In this document: piece after piece, positions 6,647-14,037 of the stretch | Numbering within the stretch: position 1 is the first letter of the stretch | Layout of the letters: every line of letters begins with the position of its first letter | NCBI GenBank assembly: GCA_946479125.1 | Contig: CAMLET010000012.1 | Span: forward strand, 1 to 15,696 | Source: an uncultured Flavobacteriales bacterium | GTDB lineage: Bacteria > Bacteroidota > Bacteroidia > Flavobacteriales > Crocinitomicaceae | DNA: 15,696 nucleotides | Direction of reading: 5' to 3' | The notes under the pieces: generated by a model | The model's input: only the letters and a program-made list of their open reading frames with translations | Database searches by the model: none | Told to the model about the DNA's origin: nothing | Position numbers and translations under genes: made by a program

Positions 6647-7564
6647 ATGAAACTCGTTTCAGTATTTTTCTTTTTTTACTTCCTGACATTTGGAGCTTTG
6701 TCACAGTCTGATACAACACGTATTCAGTATTTGCTTACGGAGATAAACAAAACTCCCAAACCTCGCAATTATCAAAACCTCGATCAGCTGAACAAAACAG
6801 CAAACTTCATAAAAACGGAATTCAGTAAATATCTGGATACGGTTTACTTTCAGGAATACAAAGTGAATGGAATCACTTACAAAAATGTTGTTGGTGTAAT
6901 TAATCCAAAAGCTACATCAACATTGGTAGTTGGTGCTCATTATGATGTGTGTGGAAGTCAGGAAGGAGCAGATGACAATGGAAGTGGAATAGTTGGGCTT
7001 TTGGAATTGGCGCGTTTGTTCGATACTGTAACTGTAGATAAGCGGTTGGAATTCGTTGCCTATACTTTAGAAGAACCGCCTTATTTCAGAACAGAAAACA
7101 TGGGAAGCTACATTCATGCGAAGAGTTTGTTCGATGAGAAAAGAGTAGTGGAAGGGATGATCGTTCTTGAAATGATTGGCTATTTCTCTGATGAAAAGAA
7201 AAGTCAGGATTATCCTTTGGGGATTTTAAAGTTATTTTACGGGGGGAAAGGCGATTACATTACTGTTGTAAACAAATTCGGTAAAGGAAAGTTTGCACGG
7301 AAATTCTTGCATAAAATGAAACGTACAGACGATGCTGAAAATCCGGAAGTGAAGAGCTTTAATGCGCCAAAAGCGTTACCCGGAATCGATTTCTCAGATC
7401 ACCTGAACTACTGGAAGTTTGGCTATTCTGCGAGTATGGTAACAGATACAGCTTTTTACAGAAATAAGAATTACCATCAGTCTGCCGACAAAATGGAATT
7501 ACTTGATCTGGAGAAAATGGCAGGAGTAATTGATAGTGTTTATAAATCGTTGTTGGGGCTTTAG
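6647..7564 (+). CDS. Secreted M28-family zinc aminopeptidase
   Basis: This 305-residue exported peptidase has a signal peptide (about residues 1-20, MKLVSVFFFFYFLTFGALSQ). The M28 di-zinc site can be read in order: H98 and D100 (VVGAHYDVCG), bridging D109 (GADDNGSG), the catalytic pair E142-E143 (YTLEEPP), E175 or its neighbour in VLEMIGY, and the last ligand H277 (NYHQSADKM). The substrate is probably the N-terminus of peptides in the periplasm or outside the cell; related enzymes also include glutaminyl cyclases, so the reaction is not certain. There is no T9SS sorting domain, so it may stay in the periplasm. It lies 14 bases after the MepA-like gene and probably shares its transcript. It converges on the SRPBCC-domain gene. 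Confidence 0.87.
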   Translation: MKLVSVFFFFYFLTFGALSQSDTTRIQYLLTEINKTPKPRNYQNLDQLNKTANFIKTEFSKYLDTVYFQEYKVNGITYKNVVGVINPKATSTLVVGAHYDVCGSQEGADDNGSGIVGLLELARLFDTVTVDKRLEFVAYTLEEPPYFRTENMGSYIHAKSLFDEKRVVEGMIVLEMIGYFSDEKKSQDYPLGILKLFYGGKGDYITVVNKFGKGKFARKFLHKMKRTDDAENPEVKSFNAPKALPGIDFSDHLNYWKFGYSASMVTDTAFYRNKNYHQSADKMELLDLEKMAGVIDSVYKSLLGL

Positions 7565-7575
7565 AGTTTTTTTGT

Positions 7576-7607
7576 TGTCTTAATGTTTGTCAAGACAGGC
7601 TATTTTT
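7576..7607 (+). terminator. Possible weak terminator after the M28 peptidase gene
   Basis: TGTCTT (7576-7581) and AAGACA (7592-7597) make a perfect 6-bp stem with a 10-base loop. A T-run starts about five bases further on (7603-7608), inside the 3' end of the convergent SRPBCC gene. The gap between stem and T-run makes this a weak candidate. Confidence 0.3.
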
Positions 7608-8142
7608 TATAAAGCTTTTCAATTTGTTCATAGGTCCAAACATTACCCGTTAAAAAGAAGTCATATACTGTGACCCAATGTTCACCAACTCCCCAACCAA
7701 TCATTGTCGAAACAATTTTTGTTTTGTGCTTTCCCATAGGAATGATTTGGATAATTTCCTGTAGATTTTGATCTTCCTGTTGAGCCTCTAATGAAAATGA
7801 ATTGTTGAGTTCAACTTTTAAGGTCAGCATCTCTCCCTCAACATAATTTATTATCGGCAGACGAATTGTACTAGGATCATTAACGGTTTTTGTAGTGTCA
7901 TAATTTGTCAAAATAACACCACCAACTTTCAAATCAAAGGAGACCACAGGTGCAGCCCATTTTTTCCAACCATCAGCTGAAGCCAATAATTTCCAGGCTT
8001 CCTTCTGGTTAACCGGAATAATTGTCTCTAAACGTAAGACCTTTTCTCCTGTCGTTGTTGTATAAGAAGTGTTTTTTACGTTCTGTGCCAATAGTAAATT
8101 GGGTAAGCTGAATAGGAGAAAAATAATAAATGTTTTCGTCAT
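7600..8142 (-). CDS. Secreted SRPBCC (Bet v1/AHSA1-like) domain protein
   Basis: The protein is 180 residues from the ATG at 8142. I chose this Met because it starts a clean signal peptide (MTKTFIIFLLFSLPNLLLAQ, 1-20); an upstream in-frame Met at 8205 would put 21 unlikely residues in front. The rest fits a helix-grip SRPBCC domain: NQKEAWKLLASADGWKKWAAPVVSFDLKVGG (about 45-75), then GEMLTLKVEL and LQEIIQIIPMG strands. The long C-terminal helix contains WVTVYDFFLTGNVWTYEQIEKLY. Such domains bind hydrophobic ligands or act as activators; most are cytoplasmic, so export is unusual. The gene lies 96 bases after the thioredoxin-fold gene on the same strand. The ligand is unknown. Confidence 0.75.
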   Translation of the reverse strand: MTKTFIIFLLFSLPNLLLAQNVKNTSYTTTTGEKVLRLETIIPVNQKEAWKLLASADGWKKWAAPVVSFDLKVGGVILTNYDTTKTVNDPSTIRLPIINYVEGEMLTLKVELNNSFSLEAQQEDQNLQEIIQIIPMGKHKTKIVSTMIGWGVGEHWVTVYDFFLTGNVWTYEQIEKLYKK

Positions 8143-8238
8143 AGGATTCTCTTTAGAAAAGTTACAGCTGCGGAATATCTTAAAAATGATTGATAAGTTG
8201 AACAATGCGATTTCAGAATTATCGCGTTTTAGTCTTCC

Positions 8239-9084
8239 TTACTGCTGCCCTTCAAACTGCATTTTAAATTCGTTCACCAATTCTTCAATGCCAGGCATTT
8301 GGATCATGTTCAATTGTACCAAATATGGATGGTACTTTCTGATCACTAATTCCGTTTTCTCGAAACTACCTGTTCTGATACCGTTTTCGTGTGTTTGAAG
8401 AATGAAGCGAACCATGGCATCGTGTGCATCTTTTGGGGGAATACTGTTGATATTCGAAAGAAAAGCATCGCAAAAAGTAGAAAGTGCATCTGTTTCACCA
8501 TTGAAGAAGATCATTTTATCAAAATCTGAATTGAAATCCAATGACTTCACGGTTTTCAAATATTGACCTGCATAAAATGCTAAAGAATCGTCTGCGTTTT
8601 CGTTTAAAACAATCACATATGATTTCAGATCCTCTGGTTTCTTTTTACTCGCGTTGTACTTTTTTGCGGCATTTCCAACCGGATCCTGATCAGGATGAGC
8701 AGCTTTAATTCCTAGTCGACGAAGCGTTTTTACATCTGCAGCTCCAATATGGGTTTTTATCAATTCTCCTTTCGGCGAAATAAAAAGTAATGTTGGATAA
8801 GCGGTAATTCCGTATTCCGACATCACGCTTGGACCATCTACTTTTTCACCATCCAATTTCACGTTAATGAATTCAGTGTTGAAATAGTTTCCAATTTCCG
8901 GATCCATAAAAGTGGTGTTTGCCATGTATTTACACGGTCCGCACCATGTTGCGAAAACATCAACAAAAACCGGCTTGTTTTTCTCTTTAGCCAATGCTTT
9001 TGCTTCTTTCAAGGTAATGTGCTGAAATTCAATTTGCGAAAAGCCAATTATCGGCAAGAATAAAAGAAAAGCTAGAATTTTCAT
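8239..9084 (-). CDS. Secreted thioredoxin-fold protein with CGPC motif
   Basis: This 281-residue exported protein has a signal peptide (MKILAFLLFLPIIGFSQ, 1-17). Its N-terminal thioredoxin domain spans about residues 20-125. The redox pair C48/C51 sits in ATWCGPCKYM and the cis-proline P97 in AYPTLLF. It should form or reduce disulfides in the periplasm; the CGPC motif matches reducing thioredoxins but the true direction is not evident. Residues about 130-281 are a C-terminal region of mostly helical character with no motif I recognise. It overlaps the preceding DcrB-like gene by four bases (ATGA at 9081-9084), a mark of translational coupling. The SRPBCC-domain gene follows. Confidence 0.87.
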   Translation of the reverse strand: MKILAFLLFLPIIGFSQIEFQHITLKEAKALAKEKNKPVFVDVFATWCGPCKYMANTTFMDPEIGNYFNTEFINVKLDGEKVDGPSVMSEYGITAYPTLLFISPKGELIKTHIGAADVKTLRRLGIKAAHPDQDPVGNAAKKYNASKKKPEDLKSYVIVLNENADDSLAFYAGQYLKTVKSLDFNSDFDKMIFFNGETDALSTFCDAFLSNINSIPPKDAHDAMVRFILQTHENGIRTGSFEKTELVIRKYHPYLVQLNMIQMPGIEELVNEFKMQFEGQQ

Positions 9085-9626
9085 ATCTGTTTTATTTTGA
9101 ATGAATCAAGAATACGTTGTGCCGTGTTTCTGTATTCTCTAAAGATAATTTGTTCAGCTGTAAAAGTTACGAGATACGCTTTTCCATTTTTGATATAGGC
9201 TTCCTGCAAATAGCGCATTTCTTTGTTATCTCTTTCCAGTTGATACTCTAATTGAACACAGTCAATTCCATTTTTCTTTGTAATCTCTTTATTGATCATT
9301 ACGTGATTAGGTAAAAACTGCATCATCTGGTCTTCAGTAAGCCTCAGAAATGCCTTCGCATTGTTAATACTATCGGGTAATGGCTGAATAACAACACTTA
9401 CGTTTTCAGTAAACTTATCTGTTTTATCATCAGGCGGCGCAACTACAACAAAAGTGACATTCGGGTTCGATTCTGTTGCATCAACCCATTCGTTTGGAAA
9501 GGAGAGTTCAAACTCTTCACCGTTAAAAGAAATGAATTTATCTTCTGTGACAACCTCTTCCGAATTGTCTGAACCACATGACACCACTGTCACTAATAGA
9601 ATTGCTAAAGCAAATATTCTGAACAT
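9081..9626 (-). CDS. DcrB/PsbP-like lipoprotein
   Basis: This 181-residue lipoprotein has the signal peptide MFRIFALAILLVTVVSC and lipidation at C17. The mature part looks like a single alpha/beta domain of the DcrB/PsbP (Mog1-like) type. Recognisable parts are FNGEEFELSFPNEWV (34-48), VAPPDDKTDKFTENVSVVIQPLP (62-84), LTEDQMMQFLPN, then a C-terminal NGKAYLVTFTAEQIIFREYRNTAQRILDSFKI (147-178), whose end is the standard helix of this fold. There is no catalytic signature. Its role is unknown, but proteins of this fold often assist envelope assembly. The gene heads the leftward envelope cluster and overlaps the thioredoxin-fold gene by four bases. It is divergent from the sigma factor gene. Confidence 0.75.
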   Translation of the reverse strand: MFRIFALAILLVTVVSCGSDNSEEVVTEDKFISFNGEEFELSFPNEWVDATESNPNVTFVVVAPPDDKTDKFTENVSVVIQPLPDSINNAKAFLRLTEDQMMQFLPNHVMINKEITKKNGIDCVQLEYQLERDNKEMRYLQEAYIKNGKAYLVTFTAEQIIFREYRNTAQRILDSFKIKQI

Positions 9627-9652
9627 TTTTTATAATCAATAACGTAACTTAG

Positions 9653-9660
9653 CAAAAATA
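9653..9660 (-). promoter_or_regulatory. Candidate -7 box for the DcrB-like/thioredoxin operon
   Basis: On the minus strand TATTTTTG is a perfect match to TAnnTTTG, 26 bases upstream of the start at 9626. The -33 element is poor (CTTT with a 24-base spacer), so the call rests mainly on the -7 box. Confidence 0.45.
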
Positions 9661-9806
9661 GTTAGTTAAACGCAGATATCTTCTAAAGATTGAATTTTGT
9701 GTTTACCTTCTTCATTATGTGACATTAACAGAAAATAATGCTACTCGTTTAGGTGTAAAAACTGAACTTCAACACCCAAATTGGCGGTCAATTAAAAAGA
9801 AACGAT

Positions 9807-10328
9807 TTGTCTGATAACATAAATAAGGAATTAGCAGCACTTTATAAGCAGTTTCCAGATGTAAGAAAATTTCTGGGAACCTTAGGTTGTGATGCTACAA
9901 CTGCAGAAGATATTTTCCAGGAAGCTCTGCTCATTTATTCCAGAAAAAGAAAGTTAAACGATTTTGAATTGAATGTTGAACCCTTCTTTTTTGTGCGAAG
10001 TACGTGCAAGTTGCTTTGGTACAATGAGTCGAGAAAAAAATCTAACCAGGCAACATATTCATTAGATATTGATGTTCCGCAGGAAGTGGAAGATTGGATG
10101 CAGAAAGAATTCAAGCTGCTTTCAATCGAAAAGAAATTGAACGACATTGGCGAACAATGTAAAGAATTACTCCAGTTATTCTACGTGAAATCGTGGAGTA
10201 TGGACGCCATAGCCAATAAGCTGGGACTACGAAATGATAAAGTAGCCAAAGCACAGAAGTACCGTTGTATTCAGAAATTGAAAGACAAGGTACAAGAGGA
10301 AACCCAGGTTGAAACTTTAACGTATTAG
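9807..10328 (+). CDS. ECF-type RNA polymerase sigma factor
   Basis: This 173-residue protein has only the two ECF domains. Region 2 covers about residues 15-78, with AEDIFQEALLIYSRKRK (33-49) and FFFVRSTCKLLWYNESRKK (60-78). Region 4 covers about 110-160, with CKELLQLFYVKSWSMDAIANKLGLRNDKVAKAQKYRCIQKLK, a helix-turn-helix for the -35 type element. It directs RNA polymerase to a set of promoters that cannot be deduced here. The start is TTG at 9807: the reading frame has a stop at 9756-9758 and no ATG between there and TTG, and the next internal ATG is deep in the protein. The anti-sigma gene starts 2 bases after its stop. A TTG start may keep the level low. Confidence 0.87.
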   Translation: MSDNINKELAALYKQFPDVRKFLGTLGCDATTAEDIFQEALLIYSRKRKLNDFELNVEPFFFVRSTCKLLWYNESRKKSNQATYSLDIDVPQEVEDWMQKEFKLLSIEKKLNDIGEQCKELLQLFYVKSWSMDAIANKLGLRNDKVAKAQKYRCIQKLKDKVQEETQVETLTY

Positions 10329-10330
10329 TT

Positions 10331-11266
10331 ATGGAGACGAATTGGAGTAAATTGATCGAACGATATCTTCAGGGGGAACTTTCCGCTGATGGATTGGAAG
10401 CTTTTGAATTCGAGCTTGGATTGAATTCTGATTTGCGTGCAGAACTGGATATTCATAAATTGATTCACGAGAGTCTGTATCGTTCCGCTGAAAGATTGGC
10501 AATCCAGAATATTGGTAAAAAGTATCACTTCAAAGCAAAATTGAAGAAATGGTTGACTTATACATCTGTTGTTACTGCAACCGCAGTTACAATTGCATTA
10601 GTCGCAGCTAATTCAGGAAGTGGAAAAACTGAAGGTGATTCTGATGCTCAGGAGTCAACAACAGAAATTATCAACGACGTAAATACAGATGATACTTCTG
10701 CCGTAACGGCAACTCATTCTGATGTGAGCACTGATGAACCCCGAAATACGTTTACTGAATTAAATGATAATGATGTACCAAGAAGAAGACCAAATCGACA
10801 GATTGCAGCAAATCCTCTTGTTGACGAGAATAATAATCAAAACCAAATAGTTCAAAATCCTGGTGATGCTTCATCAAATTCAGAGCAGAAAAACGCTGAT
10901 GCGCCCATCAAAGATAAGCCTAAGGAAAAACCAAAGGAGCCTGAAAAGGATTTTCCAAAGGTTATTGAGGATAAAAAAATGCGGTTCATGATGACCAAGG
11001 GTGTTTTGAATCCTTCTGCAATAAAAACGGAAGAGGTCCAGAAGAATTTTCCAACGGGTGATCACTTGACTTTAGGGAATTTCAAGGTCTATTCGTCAAG
11101 TGAAGGAATTGTACTGCACAATTTCATTACAGACGATGTCATTGTTCTTGGGAAAACACCTGCTGATCAGGTTAAAACGCTTACGAACCAGCAGAAGTAT
11201 CAGTCGAAGCCGGGGATGGAGGATAAGGATCCAAAATCGGGTAATATTTATCTGCAGAAGTACTAG
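10331..11266 (+). CDS. Putative membrane anti-sigma factor with long periplasmic region
   Basis: This 311-residue protein follows the sigma gene by 2 bases and is most likely its regulator. The N-terminal part (1-70), with LIERYLQGELSADGLEAFEFELGLNSDLRAEL, resembles the short non-zinc anti-sigma domains of Bacteroidota. One membrane helix spans about residues 74-94 (LTYTSVVTATAVTIALVAANS). Residues 95-210 are a low-complexity periplasmic linker rich in Asp, Asn, Thr, Glu, Pro and Lys (KPKEKPKEPEKD at the end). A small globular domain at about 215-285 may be the sensor. No HxxxCxxC zinc motif is present. The predicted mechanism is that the cytoplasmic domain holds the sigma factor until a periplasmic signal frees it. 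This is inferred from context and topology. Confidence 0.72.
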   Translation: METNWSKLIERYLQGELSADGLEAFEFELGLNSDLRAELDIHKLIHESLYRSAERLAIQNIGKKYHFKAKLKKWLTYTSVVTATAVTIALVAANSGSGKTEGDSDAQESTTEIINDVNTDDTSAVTATHSDVSTDEPRNTFTELNDNDVPRRRPNRQIAANPLVDENNNQNQIVQNPGDASSNSEQKNADAPIKDKPKEKPKEPEKDFPKVIEDKKMRFMMTKGVLNPSAIKTEEVQKNFPTGDHLTLGNFKVYSSSEGIVLHNFITDDVIVLGKTPADQVKTLTNQQKYQSKPGMEDKDPKSGNIYLQKY

Positions 11267-11338
11267 ATTTTTGAATCAAATGAATTGAATTGGTGAGGAA
11301 TATTTCCGTCACCTATTTGTGTTTTATATGGTTGCAAA

Positions 11339-11371
11339 TTGTTCATACGAACAGAATAGGGACTATCTTTA
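11339..11371 (+). promoter_or_regulatory. Candidate promoter for the DEAD-box helicase gene
   Basis: A TTG at 11339-11341 and TATCTTTA at 11364-11371 (one mismatch to TAnnTTTG) are 22 bases apart. The -7 box ends only 5 bases before the ATG at 11377, so the transcript would have almost no leader. Confidence 0.4.
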
Positions 11372-11376
11372 CAGCA

Positions 11377-12480
11377 ATGTTTCAAAACTCAAAATTACAT
11401 CCGGGAATAGTTCAACGATTGAAAGAACTTGGTATCGAAAGCGAAACTCCAATTCAGGCGCACGCATGGAAATATTTATTGGATAAGCATCAGGATTATG
11501 TCGGTCAATCAAATACCGGCTCTGGAAAGACAATTGCCTACGCAGTTCCTTTACTACAACGAATTGATCCTAAGGATAAAGATGTTCAGGCTATTGTTCT
11601 TGTTCCCACACGCGAGCTGGCTATTCAAACTTCGAAGGCCTTGTTCAAATTGTCGAAACACATGGACAAGTTTTTCATTGATACGCTGGTAAAAGGTGAA
11701 GAAATTAATGAGCAAAAAAACAGGTTGAAGCGTCCAACGCATGTCATTGTAGCTACACCTGGTCGTTTATTGGATTTGTTGCGTGAAGGAGCTCTTTCTT
11801 TGCAGCGAGTGAAGACAATTGTACTCGATGAAGCAGATGAACTTTACGCTAAGGGATTCTTCAAGGAAATTGATAAGATTCTAGGGTATACGAATGACTT
11901 TCACAAGAAATGGTTGTTTTCGGCAACAATTCATGGGGAGTTAACGAAATGGATTCGTGAAACGCTTAGCAAAGATGCTCCAAAAGCGATGATCAAAACG
12001 GAAAACGTGATGAATCCGAAGATTGAGCATCAGTATTTGGAATGTACAAAGGAGGATAAACCAATGATGCTTCTTGAATTCCTGGCTTCCATGAAAAAAG
12101 GAAGGGGAATTGTGTTCTGTAGAACAAAGGGTGACGTAGAGTTTGTTGCCAAATTTTTGCGCTCGCACGATCTTAAACCTACAGAATTGTATGGAGAAAT
12201 GTTCCCGAAAGAACGTGAAAAAGCAATCCGTATGTTTAGTTCTGAGCAAACACAATACCTGGTAGCTTCAGACATCGCAGCCCGTGGAATGGATTTTCCT
12301 GATCTTGCTTTCGTAGTTCATTATCAACTTCCCGACGATCCGGATTATTACACACACCGAAGTGGAAGAACAGCCCGCGCCGGTAAGCGTGGAATTTCAT
12401 TGAGTTTGGTAGAACCGGTAGAGCGCAAAAAATTAAGATACATTCAGGATTTGTTGAGTGTAGATTTTATTCAACTCTAA
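11377..12480 (+). CDS. DEAD-box ATP-dependent RNA helicase
   Basis: The protein is 367 residues from the ATG at 11377 (MFQNSKLHPGIVQRL). That start is the normal family opening; an in-frame upstream extension to 11290 has no family character. It unwinds RNA duplexes using ATP, typically in ribosome assembly or cold adaptation. All motifs are in order: TPIQ (24-27), SNTGSGKT (45-52), PTREL (77-81), TPGR (127-130), DEAD (151-154), SAT (182-184), ARGMDFPD (302-309) and HRSGRTARAGKRG (327-339). The protein stops soon after domain 2, without the basic C-terminal tail of CsdA, DbpA or RhlE, so the RNA target cannot be named. The gene stands alone between the sigma operon and pepT. Confidence 0.95.
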   Translation: MFQNSKLHPGIVQRLKELGIESETPIQAHAWKYLLDKHQDYVGQSNTGSGKTIAYAVPLLQRIDPKDKDVQAIVLVPTRELAIQTSKALFKLSKHMDKFFIDTLVKGEEINEQKNRLKRPTHVIVATPGRLLDLLREGALSLQRVKTIVLDEADELYAKGFFKEIDKILGYTNDFHKKWLFSATIHGELTKWIRETLSKDAPKAMIKTENVMNPKIEHQYLECTKEDKPMMLLEFLASMKKGRGIVFCRTKGDVEFVAKFLRSHDLKPTELYGEMFPKEREKAIRMFSSEQTQYLVASDIAARGMDFPDLAFVVHYQLPDDPDYYTHRSGRTARAGKRGISLSLVEPVERKKLRYIQDLLSVDFIQL

Positions 12481-12489
12481 GGAGTTTGA

Positions 12490-12638
12490 AATTGATAATT
12501 TAAAATTGACAATGCAGAAGTGCAGAATGTGTTAAATCGTACAGACGGAAAACACTATTCGAATCTGAAGTAATCTATAACTATTGAAAACGGAGATTGT
12601 ATAATCTTTTCAATTCTCAATTTTCCATTTTCAATTGA
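12490..12638. repeat. AT-rich repeat copy 2, with an imperfect inverted partner
   Basis: The right part, 12605-12636, matches 2352-2383 at 29 of 32 positions. The left part, 12490-12514, pairs with the reverse complement of the right part at about 20 of 25 positions. The interval is therefore an imperfect inverted repeat of about 149 bases in the gap between the helicase gene and pepT. It contains no ORF of interest. It could be a MITE-like relic, but low complexity makes this uncertain. Confidence 0.4.
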
Positions 12639-12645
12639 CTGTTAC

Positions 12646-12653
12646 TATTTTTA
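12646..12653 (+). promoter_or_regulatory. Candidate -7 box for pepT
   Basis: TATTTTTA matches TAnnTTTG with one mismatch and ends 19 bases before the pepT ATG at 12673. A TTTT at 12621-12624 lies 21 bases upstream and is only a partial -33 match. Confidence 0.3.
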
Positions 12654-12672
12654 AAACGAAATATAGAACCCA

Positions 12673-13917
12673 ATGAAACAATCATCATATTCAGTAGAAG
12701 AACGATTTTTAAGATATGTTCAGGTTGATACCCAATCTGATCCGAATGCAACTCAATTTCCAACAACGGAGAAGCAGAAAGACCTTTCTAAGATTCTTGT
12801 AGACGAACTAAAAGCAATTGGCGTTTCTGATGCTGAAATGGACGAATGGGGTTATGTTTATGCAACCATTTCTGCAACCTCAAGTAAAGAAGGAATTCCG
12901 ACCATTTGTTTTTGTTCACATATGGACACAGCTCCGGATTGTTCTGGAACGAACGTAAAACCAATTGTTCACCGTAAATATGATGGTTCACCAATTGTTC
13001 TTCCTGAAGATGCTTCACAGATCATTACAGTGGAAAAACACCCTTATCTGAAAGAGAAAATCGGAGATGACATTATTACAGCTTCAGGTACAACACTTTT
13101 AGGAGCTGACGATAAGGCCGGTGTTGCAATTATCATGGATTTAGCTGAACAGTTGATTAAGAATCCGCAAATTCCTCATGGAAAGATCAGAATACTGTTT
13201 ACTCCCGATGAAGAAGTTGGTCGTGGTGTAGAACAAGTAGATATGAAACGCCTGAATGCAGATTATGGCTACACAATGGATTCGGGCGAATTGGGAGCAA
13301 TTGAAGACGAATCGTTTTCTGCAGACGCAATGTCGTTTACAATTACAGGAATTAGTGCACATCCAGGTTATGCGAAAGGCAAAATGGTTCACGCAGCTAA
13401 AGTAGCTTCAGCATTTGTTGATGCTTTGCCGCTGGATTCATGGTGTCCGGAAGCAACAACTGGAAGAGAAGGATTTGTACATCCAACTTCCATTTCAGGC
13501 GGATTGGAAGAGGCAACAGTTGGGTTTATTATCCGAGATCATGAAACGGCTAAGCTGGCAGAATATGAAACAAGATTGGAAAACATTCTGAAAGATGTTA
13601 TTGCGAAATTCCCCGGAGCAACATATACTTCAAAAGTAACAGAGCAATACAGAAACATGAAAGAAGTAATCCGTGATGTTCCTTTTGTTACTGATTATGC
13701 GATTGAAGCGATGAAACAAGCTGGAATTACTCCTCGACCAACCATTATTCGTGGTGGAACGGATGGTTCTCGTTTGTCGTTTATGGGATTACCTTGCCCG
13801 AATATTTTTACGGGAGAAATGGGAATTCATAGCCGACAAGAATATGTAAGTATTCAAGACATGCAAAAAGCGGTAGATACGTTGGTTGAGTTGGTTCAAA
13901 TTTGGGAGAAGCACTAA
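12673..13917 (+). CDS. pepT: Peptidase T (tripeptide aminopeptidase)
   Basis: This 414-residue cytoplasmic M20-family enzyme removes the N-terminal residue from tripeptides, and its length equals that of known PepT. The di-zinc site is complete: H83 with D85 (CSHMDTAPD), D146 (LLGADDKAG), E180/E181 (TPDEEVGRG, catalytic base plus ligand), D203 (YTMDSGELG) and H386 (GEMGIHSRQEY). The dimerisation lid runs from about residue 215 to 320 and contains ISAHPGYAKGKMVHA and the PepT-type SGGLEEATVGFIIRDHE. The segment PTIIRGGTDGSRLSFMGLP (356-374) is also characteristic. It has no signal peptide, unlike the M28 enzyme upstream. It is probably a single-gene transcript, with an AT-rich repeat in front and a palindromic repeat behind. 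Confidence 0.95.
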   Translation: MKQSSYSVEERFLRYVQVDTQSDPNATQFPTTEKQKDLSKILVDELKAIGVSDAEMDEWGYVYATISATSSKEGIPTICFCSHMDTAPDCSGTNVKPIVHRKYDGSPIVLPEDASQIITVEKHPYLKEKIGDDIITASGTTLLGADDKAGVAIIMDLAEQLIKNPQIPHGKIRILFTPDEEVGRGVEQVDMKRLNADYGYTMDSGELGAIEDESFSADAMSFTITGISAHPGYAKGKMVHAAKVASAFVDALPLDSWCPEATTGREGFVHPTSISGGLEEATVGFIIRDHETAKLAEYETRLENILKDVIAKFPGATYTSKVTEQYRNMKEVIRDVPFVTDYAIEAMKQAGITPRPTIIRGGTDGSRLSFMGLPCPNIFTGEMGIHSRQEYVSIQDMQKAVDTLVELVQIWEKH

Positions 13918-13993
13918 CTTCGACTTACTTCGGCAGGTTGAGTGCAATTCGCTCAGTTACCTTTCTATCTTCTGCAATGCCGGGTAGTCGAAG
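13916..13993. repeat. Palindromic dispersed repeat, copy A
   Basis: CTTCGACT (13918-13925) and AGTCGAAG (13986-13993) form a perfect 8-bp outer stem, extended after a small internal loop by CGGCA/TGCCG. Inside lies a second dyad, GAGTG/CGCTC (13940-13954), which extends with wobble pairs toward GGTT and AGTTACC. The AACTTCGACT and CGCTCAGTTACC parts recur in opposite orientation at 14504-14534. It starts directly at the pepT stop codon, so the transcript would end in this structure, but no good T-run follows. Confidence 0.6.
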
Positions 13994-14037
13994 AAATTAC
14001 TTATTTTAGCGCTCTTTAAAATTTTTAATACATACTT

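Noticed and set aside
8143..8205. Longer start for the SRPBCC-domain protein at 8205
   Set aside because: The Met encoded at 8142 begins an ideal signal peptide; the upstream 21 residues would block export.
9700..9806. Promoter for the sigma/anti-sigma operon
   Set aside because: I found no convincing TAnnTTTG box in the gap. The operon may be read by its own sigma factor, but no pattern could be supported from one site.
11290..11376. N-terminal extension of the helicase by 29 residues from an upstream GTG/TTG-type start
   Set aside because: The extra residues match nothing in DEAD-box proteins, the family opening begins at MFQNSKLHPG, and the likely promoter lies inside the extension.
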